From contig NZ_CP114901.1 of NCBI RefSeq assembly GCF_027497175.1, forward strand, positions 3,410,001 through 3,474,000: 64,000 nt of DNA, written 5' to 3'. The position numbers and the translations under genes were made by a program. Source of the stretch: Verrucosispora sp. WMMD573 (GTDB taxonomy: Bacteria; Actinomycetota; Actinomycetes; Mycobacteriales; Micromonosporaceae). This document shows positions 6,231-15,750 of this stretch, one piece after another. The notes below the pieces were generated by a model, which was not told the DNA's origin, ran no database searches, and worked only from the letters and a program-made list of their open reading frames with translations. The stretch's first letter is position 1. The number at the start of each line of letters is the position of its first letter.

Positions 6231-8804
6231 ATGCCATCGCACTCCCGCCCGCCGAGACTGGTAGTCCTGGTAACGAACGGCATCACTGGAGACTCCCGGG
6301 TCCAGAAGACCGCCATCGCCGCCGCCCGCGACGGCTGGGACGTCATCCTGATGGGTCGCAGCTCGACCAAGAAGGGCAAGGAGATCGAGCGGTCGACGAT
6401 GGGGCCGGTCGAGGTGATCCGGGTACCCGTCGCGACGGTGTTGTCTCGTTCGCAGGCCGACCGGCATCGGATGCGCCGGGCCCTGACCCAGTTCCGGATC
6501 CCCGACAAGTCGGCGCTGAACCGCTACCGGGCCCGGCACCAGGCGTGGCTGCGCATGCAGACCGGCAAGGACAACCCTCCGCCGAAAGCCTGGATCAAGG
6601 CCCACGAGGCGGTGCATGAGTTGCGGGTCAAGGCTTGGGGCTGGGAACAGTTCCACGGCAGTAAGCCGGCGCCGCCGAGCGGCGACTGGCGTTCCGACTG
6701 GCCGATCCTGCTCGACATCGACCTGGCCTTCGGGCCGGTGATCGAAGAGTTGGAGCCGGACGTCATCCACGCCAACGACATCAACACCATTCCCACTGCG
6801 GCGATGAGCGCGGCGCGGCTGATCGCTCGCGGCAAGAAGTGTGTTTGGCTCTACGACGCCCACGAGTACGTCCAGGGCATCGAGTGGCCCAAGCCGCAGC
6901 AGGCCAGCGGAGTCAAGGCCGCCGAACGGGAGTTCATCGGTCGCGCGGACGCGGTGGTCACCGTTTCCGACCAGATCGCCGAGCTGCTCCGCAGCAGCTA
7001 CAAGCTGCCGCAGACTCCGCTCGTGGTGGGTAACTCGCCGGTCCGGGAGGGCATCCGCAGCGGTAAGGTCGAGGCCTCGGTTCGGGCCCGTGCCGGCCTC
7101 GCTGAGGACACGCCGCTGCTGGTGTACGCCGGCTGGATCGGCCCGGAGCGGGGCCTGGACACCGTTGTCGCCGGCCTGCCGAAGCTGCCGGAGCACCACC
7201 TGGCCCTGGTCACCGGGCGGATGACCGCGCTGCTACAGGAGCTGTTGGCCGAGGCTGAAAGGCTCGGCGTACGCGACCGGGTGCACCTGCTGCCCTATGT
7301 GGCACCGTACGAGGTGGCCGACTACCTCAGCTCGGCCGACCTGGGACTCACCCCGTTCCGGCGGACGCCAAACTGCGAGCTGTCCCTGCCGACCAAGATC
7401 TCCGAGTATCTTCACGCGGGGCTTCCCCTGGTCACCAGCGACGTCCAGGTGGTCAGCGCGTACGTCCGGCAGCACGACATCGGCGAGGTGTTCACCTCGG
7501 GTGATGTGGCCAGCTTCGTGGCTGCGGTCACCCGGGCCACCGCCCGCCGGCAGGAAATGGGCGCGAACATCACCGAGTCCATCCTGGAGGACCTGTCCTG
7601 GGAGCGGCAGAGCAGCAAGCTGCTTCGGCTCTACCGGGACATCTCCGGTCTCGCGCCCACCGCCCCCCGCGTGGCCGTCCCGTGGTCCGTGCAGGAGCGT
7701 CCGGTCGGCGTGCTGACCGGCCCGGCATCCTCGCGGCGCGAGCTGCCGGCCTGGAGACCTCTGTCTGACACCACTGTCCGGCTCGGTATCGGTCCGGCGA
7801 ACTACGCCGGACAGGCCGCGGGGTTCGCCAAGGCGATCAGCCGCGACAACCCGGAGGTGTCGATCGAGGTGATGATGAACAAGCCTCCCGCCTCCTTCGA
7901 CTACCCGGCGGACATCTATCTCGACCCGGCGCGCAAGAAAGAACTGGACTACCAGGTTGAGCAACTCAAGCGGGTGCTCAGCTCGTACACGCACGTGCTG
8001 GCCGATGCCTTCCTGCCGCTGTTCGGGCACCTGAACGGCGACAACATCGAAGGCGACCTGCCGGCACTGCTCCAGGCCGGCATCAAGGTGGCGCTGCTGG
8101 CGCACGGCAGCGAGATCCGCCACCCTGACCGGCACCGGGAGCGGCACCGGTTCTCCCTCTTCGCGGACGCGCCGGAGGGCTTCGTGGATAAGCTGCGGGA
8201 GAAGGCGGTACGCAACCGGCGGGTGGCCGAGGAGGCCGGTCTACCGACCTTCGTGACCACTCCGGACCTGCTGGTGGACCTGCCCGCAGCCACCTGGGCA
8301 CCGCTCGTGGTGGATGTCGAAGCCTGGGCGTGTGACCGGCCGGTGATGGAACGGAGCCGCCCGCTGGTGCTGCACGCGCCGTCCAAGCGGTGGACCAAGG
8401 GCACCGACCGGATTTTGCCGATCGTGCAGGCGATGCACGACAAGGGCCTCATCGAGTTGCGCCTCGCCGAGGGCGTCACCTGGTCCGAGATGCGTAGCCT
8501 CGTCCAGAGCAGCGACATCGTGCTGGACCAGTTCACCAGCGGCAGCTTCGGCACCTTCGCCGTGGAGGCGATGTCCGCCGGCAAGCCGGTGGTGGCGTAC
8601 CTGAGCGACCAGGTCATCAAGACCGTCGGTGGTGACCTGCCGATCGTCAACGCCGACCCGAGCAACCTGGGCGAGGTTCTGGAGTCGCTGCTCGACGACC
8701 GGGAGGCTACCGTCAAGATCGCTTTGGCGTCCGCCGAGTACGCCCGGACGTACCACGACGGCACCTGGACGGCCCGCCAACTCGCCCCGTTCCTCAAGAG
8801 CTGA
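6231..8804 (+). CDS. Tandem two-domain glycosyltransferase
   Basis: 857 residues from the ATG at 6231, which has AAAGGA at good spacing; the open frame extends further upstream but only as a shadow of the oxidoreductase. The N-terminal half is a GT4-like GT-B enzyme, with VLVTNGITGDSRVQK, the acceptor-side VIHANDINTIP and YDAHEYV, and the sugar-nucleotide loop LPTKISEYLHAGLPLV. From about residue 515 a second unit starts (RLGIGPANYAGQAAGFAKAI) and ends with its own donor loop SGSFGTFAVEAMSAGKPVV. It is probably cytoplasmic and adds two residues, or alternates donors, in the wall polymer. Donors and linkages cannot be read. Confidence 0.78.
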   Translation: MPSHSRPPRLVVLVTNGITGDSRVQKTAIAAARDGWDVILMGRSSTKKGKEIERSTMGPVEVIRVPVATVLSRSQADRHRMRRALTQFRIPDKSALNRYRARHQAWLRMQTGKDNPPPKAWIKAHEAVHELRVKAWGWEQFHGSKPAPPSGDWRSDWPILLDIDLAFGPVIEELEPDVIHANDINTIPTAAMSAARLIARGKKCVWLYDAHEYVQGIEWPKPQQASGVKAAEREFIGRADAVVTVSDQIAELLRSSYKLPQTPLVVGNSPVREGIRSGKVEASVRARAGLAEDTPLLVYAGWIGPERGLDTVVAGLPKLPEHHLALVTGRMTALLQELLAEAERLGVRDRVHLLPYVAPYEVADYLSSADLGLTPFRRTPNCELSLPTKISEYLHAGLPLVTSDVQVVSAYVRQHDIGEVFTSGDVASFVAAVTRATARRQEMGANITESILEDLSWERQSSKLLRLYRDISGLAPTAPRVAVPWSVQERPVGVLTGPASSRRELPAWRPLSDTTVRLGIGPANYAGQAAGFAKAISRDNPEVSIEVMMNKPPASFDYPADIYLDPARKKELDYQVEQLKRVLSSYTHVLADAFLPLFGHLNGDNIEGDLPALLQAGIKVALLAHGSEIRHPDRHRERHRFSLFADAPEGFVDKLREKAVRNRRVAEEAGLPTFVTTPDLLVDLPAATWAPLVVDVEAWACDRPVMERSRPLVLHAPSKRWTKGTDRILPIVQAMHDKGLIELRLAEGVTWSEMRSLVQSSDIVLDQFTSGSFGTFAVEAMSAGKPVVAYLSDQVIKTVGGDLPIVNADPSNLGEVLESLLDDREATVKIALASAEYARTYHDGTWTARQLAPFLKS

Positions 8805-8842
8805 ATCCCCGTCGGCGCATCCGTCTCGTAAGCTCCTGCACC

Positions 8843-10690
8843 ATGACCATGCCCGACACCCGCGACCGCGAGCCGGTCCCCATCGTGCCCACCGGGGCGG
8901 CGGAGAACGACCCACCCGCCCCGGCAAAGGGCACCGAGGCGGCGGCCGGCGCCGGCCGCGGTGACAGCCGGCGGTGGTTGGTCGACGCGCTGGTGGCCGT
9001 GGTCTTCCTCGTCGGCGCCGGCTGGGTCACCGGCCGCGGTTGGCTGGACCCAACCGGTCGGTTGCTCGGCAGCCGCCCCAACGATCAAGGTTTCAACGAG
9101 TGGATGCTGGCGTACGCGGCGCACGCGGTCAGCAATCTGGAGAACCCCTTCTTCACGACGCTCCAGAACGCCCCGAACGGGGTCAACCTGATGGCCAACG
9201 TCGGGATGCAACTCCCCGGGCTGTTGCTCAGCCCGGTCACCCTGCTGTTCGGCGCGCCGGTCGCCTACCTGCTGCTCATCACCCTGAACCTGGCCGGCAC
9301 CGGGTACGCCTGGTACCACGTGCTCTCCCGGCACCTGGTCGACTCCCGGGCGGCGGCCTTCCTCGGAGGGCTGTTCTGCGCGTTCGCCCCGGCGCTGGTC
9401 TCACACAGCAACGGCCATCCGCACATCACGGCCCAGTGGCTGGTGCCGTTCATCGTCTGGCGGGTGATCGCGCTCTGCCGAGGCGGGCAGGCGGTGCGCC
9501 ACGGTCTGGTGCTGGGCGCGCTGGTGGCCGTGCAGTTCTTCATCGGCCTGGAGATCCTCTTCCTCACCGCGCTCGGCTGCCTGCTGCTGGTCCTGGCGTA
9601 CCTCGTCGTCCGTCCCCGGGACGCGCTGCGACGCTGGCGCGCTCTGCTGCCGGGCCTGGTGATAGCCACCCTGCTGGTGGCGGTCGTGGCTGCGTACCCG
9701 CTCTGGATGCACTTCGCCGGTCCGCAGCATCGGGTCGGTCACCCGGGTACCCCGGACATGTACGCCCTGACACTCGGCTCGTATGTGCGGTTCGCCACTC
9801 AATCGATCGCGGGCGGTCCGACCAGCGCGCTGGGCTGGGCGCCGAACACGACTGAGCAGGCGAGTTTCTACGGCTGGCCCGTGCTGGTGCTCGCCGTCGG
9901 TGCGTTCTGCTGGCTGCGCCGCGAGGCCGTCGCATGGGTGTTGGGCATCGTCGGGCTGACAACGGCGCTGCTGTCGATCGGTACCACCTGGACTGTCGGC
10001 ACCCGCCGTACCGATATTCCCGCGCCGTTCGCGCTCGTGCAGCACCTTCCGGTACTCGACGCCGTGGTGGTGGCCAGGTTCGCCCTGATCACCACCGTGG
10101 CGGTCGGCGTGCTGCTGGCGGTGGCCGCGGACCGGCTCGTCGCCGTCCGGACTCGACCACACGGCCGGCTCGCCCTCGGGGCGGGTGTGGTGGCCGTCGC
10201 CACCGCACTCCTGCCGATTCTGCCGATGCCGCTACCGGCAACCGGGCGGGCTCCGGTGCCGGACTTCGTCGCCAGTGGCGCCTGGCGCGAGCACGTGGCA
10301 CCCGGCCGCACCCTGGTGCCGGTGCCGGTCACCCAGATGACCTCGGTCTACTGGGGCTCCGCCGCGCTGGCCGGCTTCGCAGTGCCCGAGGGCTACTTTC
10401 TCGGGCCGGTCTCCGCGACCGACGCCACCGGCCGTTGGGGAGTCGATCCGCAGCCCACGGCAGCGTTGCTCACCGCGGTCTCCAAGGGCGAGCGGGACAC
10501 TACGGTCGATACCGCCGAGATCGCCCAGGCCCGAGCTGACGTCCGCTACTGGCAGGCCGACGCCGTGGTGCTGCCCGACCGGGGAGCCCGACGGCACGAC
10601 GCGCTCAAGACCGTACTCGACGTCCTGTACGGCCCGGGACAGCGCGTGGATGACGTCTGGTTGTGGGACGTGCGGCCGTTCACCCGATGA
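8843..10690 (+). CDS. Polytopic membrane protein, GT-C glycosyltransferase-like
   Basis: 615 residues. A Pro/Ala-rich cytoplasmic N-terminus of about 42 residues precedes roughly ten to twelve hydrophobic segments and a soluble extracytoplasmic C-terminal part. An acidic residue in the first large outer loop (SRPNDQGFNEWMLAYAAHAV) sits where GT-C enzymes carry their catalytic acid. No specific family is certain. A polyprenyl-phosphate-sugar-dependent transferase decorating the exported polymer is the most reasonable inference. It lies 38 bp behind the tandem glycosyltransferase and converges on the next gene with a 22-bp gap. Confidence 0.62.
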   Translation: MTMPDTRDREPVPIVPTGAAENDPPAPAKGTEAAAGAGRGDSRRWLVDALVAVVFLVGAGWVTGRGWLDPTGRLLGSRPNDQGFNEWMLAYAAHAVSNLENPFFTTLQNAPNGVNLMANVGMQLPGLLLSPVTLLFGAPVAYLLLITLNLAGTGYAWYHVLSRHLVDSRAAAFLGGLFCAFAPALVSHSNGHPHITAQWLVPFIVWRVIALCRGGQAVRHGLVLGALVAVQFFIGLEILFLTALGCLLLVLAYLVVRPRDALRRWRALLPGLVIATLLVAVVAAYPLWMHFAGPQHRVGHPGTPDMYALTLGSYVRFATQSIAGGPTSALGWAPNTTEQASFYGWPVLVLAVGAFCWLRREAVAWVLGIVGLTTALLSIGTTWTVGTRRTDIPAPFALVQHLPVLDAVVVARFALITTVAVGVLLAVAADRLVAVRTRPHGRLALGAGVVAVATALLPILPMPLPATGRAPVPDFVASGAWREHVAPGRTLVPVPVTQMTSVYWGSAALAGFAVPEGYFLGPVSATDATGRWGVDPQPTAALLTAVSKGERDTTVDTAEIAQARADVRYWQADAVVLPDRGARRHDALKTVLDVLYGPGQRVDDVWLWDVRPFTR

Positions 10691-10712
10691 GCGCTGCGCC
10701 CCGGCCACCGGT

Positions 10713-11897
10713 TTAGGGCGACCATGGCCAGATCAGCAGGAGGTACCCACCGAAGTAGGTGGCGAACGCGGTCATCGCCACCAGCACGGTGACGGCGTGC
10801 GCCCGGCCGGCCCGAGCCAACGCCACGGCGGCTGGCAGCAGCAGCGGGAAGGCCGGCAGCAGGAACCGGGCCTTGGCGTGGTAGTAGCCAGCCGCGCCCA
10901 GCGTGGTGACCAGCAGGAGGCCGCTGTAGAGCAGCAGCTGCCACGGCTGCCGGTCGAGCAGGCTCAGTACGAAGAACATCAGCGCCAGCAGGACCACCAC
11001 GCTCACCACGAACAGCTGCGCCGCGGTCGGGTCCGCCAGCACGTCCCGGCCGCGGCGGACGGTGTCGACGCCGAAATCGAAGGTGCTACCCCAGCCGGCG
11101 GACTGGATGTGGAACCAGCCGTCCGGGCGACCGACCTCGCTGCCCACCCAGGCCAGGTACCCGAGCCAGCCGGCGGGAGCGAGCAGGGCGCCGACCCAGG
11201 GACGCCAGCCGTCCCGGCGCCGGACGATCGCCACCAGTGCGGCCACCCCCACCACCGGGATCAACGAGGAGGCGGTCGGCCGGGTAAGGCCGGCGAAGAG
11301 GCAGACCACACCGGCGGTGACCCAGTGGCCGCGCAGCAGAGCGTAGAGCGTCCAGGCTGCGAGGGCGGTGAACAGGGTCTCGCTGTACGTCATGGATTGT
11401 ACGACGGCGTGCGGCAGGGCGGCCCAGAGCGCGGCGAGCAGCACGCCGGTACGCCGGTTGTGCAGGTGCGCGCCGATCGCGAACAGGCCCCAGGCGGCGG
11501 CCAGCCCGGCCAGCCAGGCCACGATCAGCCCGGTGTCCCGGGCACTCAGCGGCAGGATCCGGTCCAGTGCGGCGAGTAGCCCGGGGTAGAGCGGGAAGAA
11601 CGCCATGTCGCTCTGTACTTCCGCGAACCCGTCGTACCCGTGCTGGGCGATCTTGAGATAGCGGATCCCGTCCGAACTCGCCAGGTGCTCACCGGGGGCG
11701 CGCCCGGTTCTACGGGCCCAGACGTAGACGGTCAGCACGCCGACCAGGCGGATCGCCGCGTAAGCGGCCAGGGCTGGCAGGGCCTGGCGGGCCGCGACAC
11801 GCAGGCGCTGGAGCCGATCGGGCCGGGCTGGCCGGGGGCTCGCCGGCAACCCGGCCGACGCCGACGGGTTCGGCTCTTCGGTAGTCGCGACGTGCAT
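10713..11897 (-). CDS. PIG-V-like GT-C mannosyltransferase family membrane protein
   Basis: 394 residues with many membrane segments. The first outer loop holds SSDGIRYLKIAQHGY, matching the PIG-V pattern (D-G, then YLxIAxxGY); FFPLYPGLLAAL and MTYSETLFTALAAW are further PIG-V-type blocks. Bacterial members are thought to transfer sugars from polyprenyl-phosphate donors outside the membrane. The ATG at 11897 follows GAGGACGGC. It is transcribed against its neighbours and probably singly. The sugar and acceptor are unknown; mannose is only the family name. Confidence 0.72.
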   Translation of the reverse strand: MHVATTEEPNPSASAGLPASPRPARPDRLQRLRVAARQALPALAAYAAIRLVGVLTVYVWARRTGRAPGEHLASSDGIRYLKIAQHGYDGFAEVQSDMAFFPLYPGLLAALDRILPLSARDTGLIVAWLAGLAAAWGLFAIGAHLHNRRTGVLLAALWAALPHAVVQSMTYSETLFTALAAWTLYALLRGHWVTAGVVCLFAGLTRPTASSLIPVVGVAALVAIVRRRDGWRPWVGALLAPAGWLGYLAWVGSEVGRPDGWFHIQSAGWGSTFDFGVDTVRRGRDVLADPTAAQLFVVSVVVLLALMFFVLSLLDRQPWQLLLYSGLLLVTTLGAAGYYHAKARFLLPAFPLLLPAAVALARAGRAHAVTVLVAMTAFATYFGGYLLLIWPWSP

Positions 11898-12303
11898 CGT
11901 GCCGTCCTCGTCCGGATGCGGTTGTTTGATCGGATGGGTCTCGGTACCGGCCGGGGCTGGGCCATCGAGCCCGTTGGAACCGATGGAGGGTAGCAACCGG
12001 CGTGGCAGGTGGCGGACTGGTGGCGCAAAACTTTCTCGCCGGAAACCGTGTCGTAAACTCGCTCGGGTTCGCGGGCGCGGCGACCGTCCGATGGCGGGAA
12101 GAACACGGTGTTGCGGACCACACATGGCGGATTCGCTGGGGCGAGCACCATGTACTCGCCGATCGGGCGCGCTACCGCGCCGCGTACTACCGGTCTGGTT
12201 CGCGGGCCGGCTGGACCTGGGAGGCGCAGAAGCAGGTGCTCGACGACACAATTTACTCCCGGTTGCGCCCGGCGCAGCCTCGGCTGACCTCGGCGGTGGG
12301 CAG
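11898..12303. other. 406-bp gap between divergent genes, with a possible small ORF
   Basis: This is the longest stretch without a confident gene. It must hold promoters for both divergent genes; a TAAACT hexamer in GTGTCGTAAACTCG near 12055 is a possible rightward -10. An open frame (12002-12307) fills most of the right part and is listed separately. Confidence 0.5.
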
Positions 12304-12307
12304 ATGA
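12002..12307 (+). CDS. Possible small protein coupled to the downstream GT2 gene
   Basis: A 101-residue frame with a GTG start, preceded by GGAGGG at a long spacing (11 nt). Its stop codon overlaps the next gene's ATG as ATGA, the usual coupling arrangement. The second half is rich in Trp, Tyr and Arg (WRIRWGEHHVLADRARYRAA, then GWTWEAQKQVL) and has strong third-position GC. I recognise no family. It could be a genuine small gene, a remnant of a larger one or chance. The promoter-like TAAACT inside its 5' part argues against the annotated start. Confidence 0.35.
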   Translation: MAGGGLVAQNFLAGNRVVNSLGFAGAATVRWREEHGVADHTWRIRWGEHHVLADRARYRAAYYRSGSRAGWTWEAQKQVLDDTIYSRLRPAQPRLTSAVGR

Positions 12308-13866
12308 GTACGCCGGACGTGACGGTCGTTGTCGCCGTCTACAACACCATGCCGTACGTGACCACCTGCCTGGAATCGCTTGTCGGGCAGAGCATCGGTC
12401 TGGAGCGGCTTGAGGTGGTCGCGGTGGACGACGGTTCGACCGACGGCAGCGGCGAGGAACTGGACCGCTTCGCCAAGCGCTACCCCGGCACCGTCACCGT
12501 GCTGCACCAGCCCAACTCGGGTGGCCCGGCGGGGCCGAGCAACCGGGCCCTGGACGTGGCGCAGGGGCGGTACGTCTTCTTCATCGGCTCGGACGACTAT
12601 CTCGGCCCGGAGGCGCTGGAACGGCTGGTGGACGCCGCCGACCGGTGGGGTTCGGACGTGGTGCTCGGCCGGATGGTCGGCACCAACAACCGCTACGTGC
12701 ATCAGGCCATCTACGCCAGCACGGAGGAGCAGGTCGACCTGTTCGACAGCGCGCTGCCCTGGTCGATGTCGAACACCAAGCTGTTCCGGCGGGAGCTGAT
12801 CGAGCGGCACGGGCTGCGGTTCCGCGAGGACCTGCGGATGGGCAGCGACCAGCCCTTCACCCTGGAGGCCTGCGTACGCGCCGCACGCATCTCGGTGCTC
12901 GCCGACTACGTCTACTACTACGCGGTCAAACGGGACAACGCGCAGAACATCACCTACGCGAGTCGGTTCGAGGAGCGGCTGCGCTGCGCCGAGGAGCTGA
13001 TCAATTTCGTGGCCGGGCTGATCGAGCCCGGTTCCCGGCGCGACGCCGTCCTGGTGCGGCACTTCAGCTGGGAGGTGGCCAAGCTGCTGCGGGCCGACTT
13101 CCTCGATCTCGACCCATCGGCGCAGGAGCGTAGCCACCAGCGGATCCGCTCGCTGACCGAGAGCTTCCTGACCGATGCCATCCGGGACCAACTCGCTCCC
13201 GACGTACGCCTGCGCCTGGTGGTCGCCCGGCACGGAAGCCTGGAGCAGCTACGCGGGTTGATCCGTCAGCAGAGCGAGAAGCTGCTGCCCGCGTTGACTG
13301 TCGACGGCGACCGCTGTTTCGCCGGCTACGTCGGCTTCCGCGACCCGGAACTGGGCTTCCCGGACGAGTGGTACGACATCACCGACCGGGCCGCCAAGCT
13401 GGCGGCCAAGACCACCGTGACCGACCTCGCCTGGGGCCGCGACGCCGCAGGCGGGTTGACCCTCGTGATCACGGCGCGCAACCCCTGGGCACGCCTGGTC
13501 GACCTCAGCGGCGACGCGGTGCGGGTCACCATCGGTGAGCAGCCCGCCGCCGTCTCGCTGCGCCCGGACCAGGCCGGTACGCTGCTACGTGCGGAATTCC
13601 CGGTGAAGCAGCTGCTCGCGGCGGGCGCCCAACGGTGGAAGGTCGGCGCCAAGCTCAGCGTCTTCGGCGGGCTCAGCATGGTGCCGCTGCGGTCCAAGCA
13701 CCAGCTCACCGCAGCGCGCCAGGCGATGTGGCGCGGGCTCCGGTTGCACCGCGTCACCGCCGACACGGACCGCAAGCACCAGGTGATCCTGACGATCAAG
13801 CGCGTCCGGTACCGCCAGGTCGCCGCCACCCGTCTGGCCCGTCTGCGGCCCTCGAAAGGAAAGTAG
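12304..13866 (+). CDS. Family 2 glycosyltransferase with large C-terminal extension (TarS/TarP-like layout)
   Basis: 520 residues. The GT-A domain (about 1-220) has VTVVVAVYNTMPYV, VVAVDDGSTDGSGEELD and FIGSDDYLGPEALE (donor and metal acidic motifs), and MGSDQPFTLEA as the acceptor/base region. About 300 further residues form a helical linker and a beta-rich C-terminal part (TDLAWGRDAAGGLTLVITAR). This resembles wall-teichoic-acid glycosyltransferases such as TarS, whose C-terminus oligomerises. Start: ATG 12304, overlapping the preceding small frame. The next gene follows after 4 bp. It probably glycosylates or extends the wall polymer on the cytoplasmic side; the sugar is unknown. Confidence 0.8.
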   Translation: MSTPDVTVVVAVYNTMPYVTTCLESLVGQSIGLERLEVVAVDDGSTDGSGEELDRFAKRYPGTVTVLHQPNSGGPAGPSNRALDVAQGRYVFFIGSDDYLGPEALERLVDAADRWGSDVVLGRMVGTNNRYVHQAIYASTEEQVDLFDSALPWSMSNTKLFRRELIERHGLRFREDLRMGSDQPFTLEACVRAARISVLADYVYYYAVKRDNAQNITYASRFEERLRCAEELINFVAGLIEPGSRRDAVLVRHFSWEVAKLLRADFLDLDPSAQERSHQRIRSLTESFLTDAIRDQLAPDVRLRLVVARHGSLEQLRGLIRQQSEKLLPALTVDGDRCFAGYVGFRDPELGFPDEWYDITDRAAKLAAKTTVTDLAWGRDAAGGLTLVITARNPWARLVDLSGDAVRVTIGEQPAAVSLRPDQAGTLLRAEFPVKQLLAAGAQRWKVGAKLSVFGGLSMVPLRSKHQLTAARQAMWRGLRLHRVTADTDRKHQVILTIKRVRYRQVAATRLARLRPSKGK

Positions 13867-13870
13867 CCCC

Positions 13871-15154
13871 ATGAACATCTGCGTCGTCGCCCTCGGGAAG
13901 ATCGGCCTGCCGCTGGCCGTGCAGTTCGCCTCGAAGGGACACCGGGTGGTCGGCGCCGACGTCTCCGAGCGGGTCGTCGGGCTGGTCAACGACGGGGCCG
14001 TACCGTTTCCGGGCGAGACGGACCTGGACGTCAAGCTGAAGGAGGTGGTGGCCGCCGGCCTGTTGTCGGCGACCACCGACACCACCGCCGCGGTGGCCGC
14101 GTCCGAGGCGGTGGTGGTGGTCGTGCCGCTCTTCGTCGACGCCGACGGCGTACCGGACTTCGGCTGGATGGACGACGCCACCCGGGCGATCGCCGCCGGC
14201 CTGAAGCCGGGCACCCTGGTCAGCTACGAGACCACGCTGCCGGTCGGCACCACCCGAGACCGGTGGGCGCCCATGCTGGAGGCGGGTTCCGGGCTCACCG
14301 CCGGCGCGGACTTCCACCTGGTCTTCAGCCCGGAGCGGGTGCTCACCGGTCGGGTCTTCGCCGACCTGCGCCGCTACCCGAAGCTGGTCGGCGGCGTCGA
14401 CGAGGCGTCCGGCGAGCACGGGGTGCGGTTCTACGAAGCGGTGCTGGACTTCGACGAGCGGCCCGACCTCAACCGCCCGAACGGCGTCTGGGACCTGGGC
14501 TCGGCCGAGGCGTCCGAGCTGGCCAAGCTGGCCGAGACGACGTACCGGGACGTCAACATCGGCCTGGCGAACCAGTTCGCCCGGTTCGCCGACACGGTGG
14601 GCGTCGACGTCATCAAGGTGATCGAGGCGTGCAACACCCAGCCGTACAGTCACATCCACTCCCCGGGCATCGCGGTCGGCGGGCACTGCATCCCGGTCTA
14701 TCCCCGGATGTACCTGTGGAACGACCCGGCTGCCACCGTGGTGCGTTCGGCCCGGGAGGCCAACGTCGCCATGCCGGAGTACGCCGTCGACCTGCTGGCC
14801 GCCGCGTACGGCGACCTGACCGGCGTCGGTGTGCTGGTGCTCGGCGCCGCCTACCGGGGCGGCGTCAAGGAGACGGCCTTCTCCGGTGTCTTCCCGACGG
14901 TGGCGGCGCTGCGTCGGCGCGGCGCGAGGCCGTACGTCACCGACCCGATGTACACGAACGAGGAACTGGTGGCGCTCGGCCTGCCGGCCTACGACGGGGA
15001 GCCGGTCAGCGCCGCCGTCATCCAGGCCGACCACGCCGAGTACCGGACCCTCGGCTCCGCCGACCTGCCCGGTGTGACGGTGCTGGTCGACGGGCGACGG
15101 GCCACCGAACCAGCCCGGTGGACCGGCGTCCGTCGGGTGGTCATCGGGGGCTGA
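13871..15154 (+). CDS. Nucleotide-sugar 6-dehydrogenase (UDP-HexNAc dehydrogenase, WbpA-like role)
   Basis: 427 residues, family length. It has the N-terminal NAD-binding stretch MNICVVALGKIGLPLAVQFA, the conserved FSPERVLTG, and the catalytic cysteine in VGGHCIPVYP (C273). The enzyme oxidises C6 of a UDP-sugar in two steps to the uronic acid. With WbpB/E/D-like genes nearby, UDP-GlcNAc to UDP-GlcNAcA is the likeliest reaction, but UDP-ManNAc or UDP-Glc cannot be excluded from sequence alone. An AAAGGAAAG site precedes the ATG. It follows the GT2 gene by 4 bp, so they share a transcript. Confidence 0.86.
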   Translation: MNICVVALGKIGLPLAVQFASKGHRVVGADVSERVVGLVNDGAVPFPGETDLDVKLKEVVAAGLLSATTDTTAAVAASEAVVVVVPLFVDADGVPDFGWMDDATRAIAAGLKPGTLVSYETTLPVGTTRDRWAPMLEAGSGLTAGADFHLVFSPERVLTGRVFADLRRYPKLVGGVDEASGEHGVRFYEAVLDFDERPDLNRPNGVWDLGSAEASELAKLAETTYRDVNIGLANQFARFADTVGVDVIKVIEACNTQPYSHIHSPGIAVGGHCIPVYPRMYLWNDPAATVVRSAREANVAMPEYAVDLLAAAYGDLTGVGVLVLGAAYRGGVKETAFSGVFPTVAALRRRGARPYVTDPMYTNEELVALGLPAYDGEPVSAAVIQADHAEYRTLGSADLPGVTVLVDGRRATEPARWTGVRRVVIGG

Positions 15155-15210
15155 CCGAGCCGTACCCGGGGGCCGGCGGCTACCGGTCGGTCCCCGCTCG
15201 CCTCACCGGG

Positions 15211-15750
15211 TCAGTGATCCCGTCGGGGTGGGTTGTCCAGGTCCCGCGAGACGACCTCGCCCCGCTCGTCGACCCAACCCTTCGGCCGGGCCGGGTTGCC
15301 GGCGACCAGCTGGTAGGGCGCCACGTCCTTGGTGACCACCGAACCGGCGGCGATCATCGCGTACTCGCCGACCTCGATGCCGCAGACCAGCGTGGCGTTC
15401 GCGCCGATCGACGCGCCACGGCGCACCACCGTGGGAGTGATCTTCCAGTCCGGGTTCTGGGCGCGGGGACGGAAATCGTTTGTGAAGACCGCGCACGGGC
15501 CGACGAACACCTCGTCCTCCAGGAGCACTCCCTGGTAGACGGAGACATTGTTCTGGATCTTCACCAGATCGCCGATCGTCACGCCCGCGTCGACGTAGAC
15601 GTTACGACCGATGACGCAGCCGGCACCCACCCGGGCCGACGATCGGATGTGGGCCAGATGCCACACCTTGGTCCCGTCGCCGACCGTGGCCCCCTGCTCG
15701 ACGTCGGCGGTGGGATGGACGAAGACGGAGGGGGCGCTGTTGTCAGTCAA
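15211..15750 (-). CDS. Hexapeptide-repeat N-acetyltransferase (WbpD-like)
   Basis: 179 residues built from left-handed beta-helix hexapeptides (VGDGTKVWHLAHI, IGRNVYVDAGVTIG, VGPCAVFTNDFRPRAQN, IGANATLVCGIEVG). The whole length and the FTNDFRPRAQN loop match WbpD/WlbB enzymes, which acetylate the C3 amino group of UDP-GlcNAc3NA using acetyl-CoA. It completes the WbpA/B/E/D-like set in this locus but is transcribed against its partners. The start is TTG 15750: an in-frame stop lies two codons upstream and no ATG or GTG occurs before the conserved region, so TTG is the only candidate. Confidence 0.84.
   Translation of the reverse strand: MTDNSAPSVFVHPTADVEQGATVGDGTKVWHLAHIRSSARVGAGCVIGRNVYVDAGVTIGDLVKIQNNVSVYQGVLLEDEVFVGPCAVFTNDFRPRAQNPDWKITPTVVRRGASIGANATLVCGIEVGEYAMIAAGSVVTKDVAPYQLVAGNPARPKGWVDERGEVVSRDLDNPPRRDH

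Noticed and set aside
15155..15210. Possible terminator between the dehydrogenase and the WbpD-like gene
   Set aside because: Only short GC stems (AGCCG/CGGCT) with mismatched extensions can be drawn, no better than chance in this GC-rich DNA.
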